64,000 nt of DNA, from the NCBI RefSeq assembly GCF_049747295.1, contig NZ_JBMHJM010000001.1:3224001-3288000 (forward strand). The letters run 5' to 3'. The stretch is from Afipia sp049747295 (GTDB lineage Bacteria > Pseudomonadota > Alphaproteobacteria > Rhizobiales > Xanthobacteraceae). This document shows positions 60,072 to 64,000 of the stretch, piece by piece (the first letter of the stretch is position 1; each line of letters opens with the position of its first letter). Under the pieces are notes generated by a model. That model did no database searches and was not told the origin of the DNA. It saw only the letters and a list, made by a program, of their open reading frames with translations. A program made the translations under genes and the position numbers.

Positions 60072-63000
60072 TCAGGGACCGATCCGCTCGATGAGCGGAC
60101 CGTCTTCGCCTATGGAGCGGAAACGGTAGAAGCGAACGCTGTCCTGCAGATAGTTGAATTTCTGGCGCGCGAGTTGGAAGAATTTCTCATCACACGTCGA
60201 GATAATGAATTGCCGGGTGCCAAAGTCTGACCGCAACAGGCCCATGATCAGATCCAACAGAGCATAAATGTTGAGATCGTCGAAATGCGTGACGGGATCA
60301 TCGAGAAAGACCGGCGCCAGCGACGACCAATTTTGTCCACTGCAGGCCGTCAGGAAGAGACCGAGCTGCAGTGTTTGCTTTTGGGATTCGCTGAAATAGT
60401 CGACGGGCCGCAGCTCGACACCATGCCGCTTGACCATGACCGAAATCTCGGACCTGCGGTTGATGATCTCTACGTCGTCGAATCCGTAGACCGACCGGAG
60501 TCGGCGCTGAATAACCGACGTCCGCGGGCCATATTGGCGTGTGAAGTTGGCGATGGCCGCGGCCTGTTCATCGGACAGAATCTTCTCAATCGCTGCGAAG
60601 TATTCCCGCCAGGGCCTGCGCGCGTCGCGCGATGCTTTCTTCTCGGCGATGAGTTTTTCTTTCGCCGCGAAGGTTGCTTCAAGTCGGGCAAGCGCGGCAG
60701 CGGTCGTCGCGGCATCTAGGCCGATTTCGGCGCTTGCGACACGTTGATGCAGCGCGCGCAGGCGGGCAAGCGCCTGAGTCTCTTCACCCAGTTTGCCAAT
60801 CAATTCCTGCTCGTCGGAATCTTCCGGCAAATCGGCGTCGGCAAGCCGCGCGACGATGGCCTTGCGTACTTGTTCGTTCTCATTCGCTCGCCTGCGAAGG
60901 ACCGGGAGTTGGCCTGCGAGTTCCGCGATGATGTGTGACTCCGCATCGAGCAGTCCCTGCAGCCTTGTCTGCTCTTTTGTTGCGGCATCGTGAGATTGGC
61001 GAAGCTCGTCGAGCAGTCCCGAGCGATCTTGCTCCGCTTCATTCAACTCATCATTGCTCGAATCTAACGTCACGCCACTCAAGCGCGGGTCGCTACGTAA
61101 TGTCGTGAGCCCCTTCCGAACTCGCTCCAGTTCCGTATTCACCGTGGTCCTTGCCGACTCTTGCTGAGCGATCGACTTGGTGAGCGCGTCGAGGGCGGTC
61201 TTTGCTGCATCGGTGGCATCCGCGGCCGCCTTCACGGCAGTATTGCTGTCTTCGATGTCCTTGCGCGCTTCAGTAGAATTGGCCGCGATCTGTCGGGTCA
61301 GCTCAGTCAAACCTCCAGATGCATTCAGGCCGAGGTCATCTGCAGTGTTCGCCCAGACATTGATCTCGCGATCACGGGTGATGCGATCGTTCGCGAGTTG
61401 GCTCATTTGCACTTGAGCTGACTTTTGGGCCTCACGATTTCCTGCCAGCTGACGGGATATTTCCTGGATACGCTGCCGCAGCGCGGCGAGTTCCGTACGT
61501 GCCGTTCCCGCGCTGTCGAGCGTTATCTGCTCTTGGATGTGACGGACCAGCTCATCCTGACTTCCGTGATCGACGCCGCACAGAGGGCAATTGCTGTCCG
61601 TGATATGTCTTTGCAGCTGGGAGAGTAGTTGTCGAAGCTCGGACTGGCTGCGATCGGCATCAGCGATCACCCGTTCGAGCGCTGCCTGGTGCGGGGCACT
61701 CGAATCCAGTTGCGCTTGAAGCGTTGCCTCTGCTGTGCGCAATTCACGCAAGGTCTCGTTGAGGGCCGCTTCCAATTGCCTGATTTCGGCGAGACGGTCG
61801 ATACTTGCCTTCCACGGGCCCAAGACTGCACGAAGTGCGTCCAGATCGGCGGAACGCTTTCTCGCCGCAGCCTGCCGTTCAACAGACATCGCGAGCTGAT
61901 TAGATTTTTGCTGAAGATCGGTCGAGGCGGTTGCTGAACGCCTGCGATCAGCGGTAATCGCCTCCGTCGCTCGATTGAGCCGCTCGGTTTGCGCGTCGAG
62001 CGTATTGAGCGCGGTCGCGTAGCCCGGGCTCTGATCGCGCACCCATTTGAGATTGTCGAGCGCAGATTGAGCTTGCCGGATCTGGGCGGCGATCTCTGCA
62101 ACGCGCTTATGGACAGCATCCAGTTGCTGCTGAACGGACGCCTTCGCCTGCTCGGCAGCCATCCGGCGGGCATCGCCCGATCCGATCTGCGCACGCAGAT
62201 CCTTCCCTTCCTGGATCAGGGGCGGGAGCCGGACGACTTCTTTGGCAATCTCGGAAAGCAGCGCGATCCTGCCGTCGCTTTCAGCGAGGCGGGCCTCCAG
62301 CGTTGCGCGCCAGCCACGCGCCGCCGTGGCGTCGACTGGACCGGAGCCGGCGTCGACGTCGATATCCTTCAACGCAGCGCGCAAATTGCGCAGCTCGGCA
62401 TTGAGGGCGCCGATGTTCGACCTATCCTTGATGGTCCGGCGAAGCCCGTCAAGCTCGGACTTGTCCGCCTTCAAGGAAGCCGTGGTTTCCGATATCTCGG
62501 AAGAAAGCACATCGAGGCTGTTCTTGAGTATCGTCACGATGTTGGCGGATTTTTTCAACGCGTTTTCGTAATCCTCGAACGCCAGCATGCGCGAGACAAT
62601 CTCGCGCGGCAGGGTGCAATGATCTTTGAAACTTTGCGTTAACGCCTGATTGTCCTGACTGAACAGGTGGGAGGCACGAAACAAGCTGATGAGATTGTCG
62701 ACCCGCTCGGCGACGGCCTCTCCACTCTTGGTCAGCTGCTTGAGGATCGGCTTTCTCTCTTCTTGCGCCCCATCCAGTGTCGCATACGCTGGGTCGGCTA
62801 CTGTCCTTTCGATCGTGTGCGATTTCCCGTCCGATCGATAAGTCAGGGCGACGCGGGCATCTTCCGGCTTGCTGTCGAGATGGGCTGCGACTTTGCTGAA
62901 GCGGTTCTTATCGGCAATTCTGAGCCGGCCGATCGAGCCGGTGATACCGAAGTCGATCGCATCGAAGAACGAGGTCTTACCGAACCCATTCGGACCAAAG

Positions 63001-63695
63001 AGCACGGTGATCTCGCTGCCGATCTCGAACGTCGTCGGAGCGCGGTATGCCCGGAAATTCTCGATCGTAACGGATTCCAGCGACACAGGCGCGCTGATCT
63101 GCTCTTCGGAAACTGCGGATAACGTCGCGACACGTGTCGGCATTTTCGGGCTTCCATACTCATTGGCCAGACACGCTTCGACGATCCGTTCGGCGCCCCG
63201 TTCATGCTGAGCGACGATCTGCCTGGCCAAGGTATACGGAACGTCAGACTGTTGAAGGAATGTTTGGGCCGATGCGGGACGAAGGGCCGGGCCGTCAAGC
63301 TGCGTCAATGGAAGAAAGGGAAGCCGCGCGAGCGCGTTCCCGACGTGCTCGGTGAGCGGCACCACGAACTTGCGGCAAAAATAGACGTCGGTTTCGATGT
63401 ACGATGCGAGCTGGTCGAGCTTGTCGGTGTCCGTCGCAATGCAGAGCACGTAGGAGAGATCGTATCGATCCCATTCCTTCAATCGCTCGGCCTCATCCTT
63501 GAACGCCTCGTAGGTTTCCTCGAATGTTGCGTGCGGGTCGGAACCTGCAAAGGCAAAGGCGGCGATGACTCGATCGGTTTGCAGGATGGTGACCGGGAGA
63601 CCTTTTCCTGCCTCCAACACCGACAGGGTACCTCCCGGCACTTGACCGAGGCAAGCCTTGACCGCCTCCGCGTGACCTTCGTTAAGCGCCGACAT
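60072..63695 (-). CDS. Rad50/SMC-like coiled-coil ATPase with zinc-hook motif, defence-type
   Basis: A 1,207-residue protein. Residues 1-200 form an unfamiliar alpha/beta domain (PVTILQTDRVIAAFAFAG, YDLSYVLCIATDTDKL, YFCRKFVVPL). The ATPase head starts at about 205 (ESVTIENFRAYRAPTTFEIG) with Walker A GPNGFGKTS at 234-242. Two long coiled coils (about 370-690 and 715-1000) flank CPLC at 703-706, a zinc-hook motif as in Rad50. The signature is SESQKQTLQLGL (about 1100) and Walker B is PVFLDDPVTHFDD (about 1128-1140). It overlaps the upstream gene by 14 bp and lies 237 bp upstream of qatA, same strand. ABC ATPases of this shape serve in conflict systems with one or two partner proteins. Confidence 0.85.
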   Translation of the reverse strand: MSALNEGHAEAVKACLGQVPGGTLSVLEAGKGLPVTILQTDRVIAAFAFAGSDPHATFEETYEAFKDEAERLKEWDRYDLSYVLCIATDTDKLDQLASYIETDVYFCRKFVVPLTEHVGNALARLPFLPLTQLDGPALRPASAQTFLQQSDVPYTLARQIVAQHERGAERIVEACLANEYGSPKMPTRVATLSAVSEEQISAPVSLESVTIENFRAYRAPTTFEIGSEITVLFGPNGFGKTSFFDAIDFGITGSIGRLRIADKNRFSKVAAHLDSKPEDARVALTYRSDGKSHTIERTVADPAYATLDGAQEERKPILKQLTKSGEAVAERVDNLISLFRASHLFSQDNQALTQSFKDHCTLPREIVSRMLAFEDYENALKKSANIVTILKNSLDVLSSEISETTASLKADKSELDGLRRTIKDRSNIGALNAELRNLRAALKDIDVDAGSGPVDATAARGWRATLEARLAESDGRIALLSEIAKEVVRLPPLIQEGKDLRAQIGSGDARRMAAEQAKASVQQQLDAVHKRVAEIAAQIRQAQSALDNLKWVRDQSPGYATALNTLDAQTERLNRATEAITADRRRSATASTDLQQKSNQLAMSVERQAAARKRSADLDALRAVLGPWKASIDRLAEIRQLEAALNETLRELRTAEATLQAQLDSSAPHQAALERVIADADRSQSELRQLLSQLQRHITDSNCPLCGVDHGSQDELVRHIQEQITLDSAGTARTELAALRQRIQEISRQLAGNREAQKSAQVQMSQLANDRITRDREINVWANTADDLGLNASGGLTELTRQIAANSTEARKDIEDSNTAVKAAADATDAAKTALDALTKSIAQQESARTTVNTELERVRKGLTTLRSDPRLSGVTLDSSNDELNEAEQDRSGLLDELRQSHDAATKEQTRLQGLLDAESHIIAELAGQLPVLRRRANENEQVRKAIVARLADADLPEDSDEQELIGKLGEETQALARLRALHQRVASAEIGLDAATTAAALARLEATFAAKEKLIAEKKASRDARRPWREYFAAIEKILSDEQAAAIANFTRQYGPRTSVIQRRLRSVYGFDDVEIINRRSEISVMVKRHGVELRPVDYFSESQKQTLQLGLFLTACSGQNWSSLAPVFLDDPVTHFDDLNIYALLDLIMGLLRSDFGTRQFIISTCDEKFFQLARQKFNYLQDSVRFYRFRSIGEDGPLIERIGP

Positions 63696-63999
63696 GGGCA
63701 GCTACTTTTTGTGAAAGTTCTTGCACGGTGGCCGCATCAATGAAGGCGGCGATCAATCCTTGATAGTCCACGTGGATGATCGCGCTTTCCGGGTCCGTGA
63801 TCTCGCGCTCCGCACCGAGCTTCGGAGCGGTGGTTTGAAGGATGCTGCCAGCCCGGCGTTTGCGCGGCGAGTTGTCACGATCGCGCGTGACCAGGATCGT
63901 CTGCCGGCGGGTATTCGGCGTGAACTTGGCCTTTGCGTATTTGTGGCATTGGTCATGCGTCTTGCCCCGTACGGCGAGCAGGTCGAGTGTCTTTCCGCT
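63682..63999 (-). CDS. 3' end of an unidentified gene, cut by the window edge
   Basis: The minus-strand frame from 63999 stays open for 105 codons to TAA at 63682-63684. It contains KTHDQCHKYAKAKFTPNTRR, QTILVTRDRDNSPRKRR, then ESAIIHVDYQGLIAAFIDAA and VQELSQKVAAHVGA. The last 14 bp overlap the ATPase start, so the two are coupled. The basic stretch and the beta strands do not match a family I know. It may be the effector or middle component of the ATPase's system. Confidence 0.7.
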   Translation of the reverse strand, partial: SGKTLDLLAVRGKTHDQCHKYAKAKFTPNTRRQTILVTRDRDNSPRKRRAGSILQTTAPKLGAEREITDPESAIIHVDYQGLIAAFIDAATVQELSQKVAAHVGA

Positions 64000-64000
64000 G

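Overview
The window looks like a chromosome segment of an alphaproteobacterium of the Nitrobacteraceae/Bradyrhizobiaceae, probably close to Afipia or Bradyrhizobium. This rests on gene content, not on a database search: CcrM with GANTC sites, DUF3551, DUF1236 and DUF2007 proteins, TIGR02301, a NadQ-type regulator, an alphaproteobacterial LexA box, REP-like palindromes and high-GC codon use. I saw no rRNA, CRISPR array or recognisable insertion sequence.

Positions 1-50,600 are mostly core genome with short operons. They hold a truncated flavoprotein monooxygenase, a glutathione S-transferase and the cell-cycle methyltransferase ccrM; a zinc metallopeptidase with moaB; a MarR-GNAT fusion with its likely operator; two tandem DUF3551 genes; a radical SAM gene behind a LexA box; rnhB, a GT39 protein and a uracil-DNA glycosylase; ETF-ubiquinone oxidoreductase; a TPR protein; ispE and polyprenyl diphosphate synthase; trmN6; an S49 peptidase; glyQS; ppdK with a lysine/alanine-rich N-terminal tail; and a SleB-type hydrolase. 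NAD synthesis is well represented. The nadA-nadB-nadC operon has a 21-bp palindrome at its promoter, and a NadQ-type regulator that could bind it is encoded 5 kb away. Between them lies a frameshifted DUF2339 membrane protein. Next come a phosphatase, an HD hydrolase-tag-ygfZ operon, dihydroorotase, NUDIX enzymes, a YedK/HMCES protein, a GNAT enzyme, a FAD-linked 2-hydroxyacid dehydrogenase and Sua5/TsaC.

A tRNA-Pro(CGG) at 50,500-50,576 marks the start of an integrated island that runs to the window's right edge. Beside the tRNA sit a tyrosine recombinase and two overlapping small upstream genes. The next 2.5 kb is AT-richer and mosaic. It holds an unrecognised gene, the decayed 3' end of another gene, paired inverted repeats, a small hypothetical gene and a decayed tRNA-fMet-like sequence that may mark an older junction.

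The island then carries two defence-type operons, both on the minus strand. The first is a complete QatABCD-type anti-phage system: KAP NTPase, QatB, QueC-like QatC and TatD-like QatD, with start and stop codons touching or nearly so. The second encodes a 1,207-residue Rad50/SMC-like ATPase with a zinc-hook motif and an unfamiliar N-terminal domain. It is overlapped by the 3' end of an upstream gene cut by the window edge. This second unit is the best candidate here for something undescribed.
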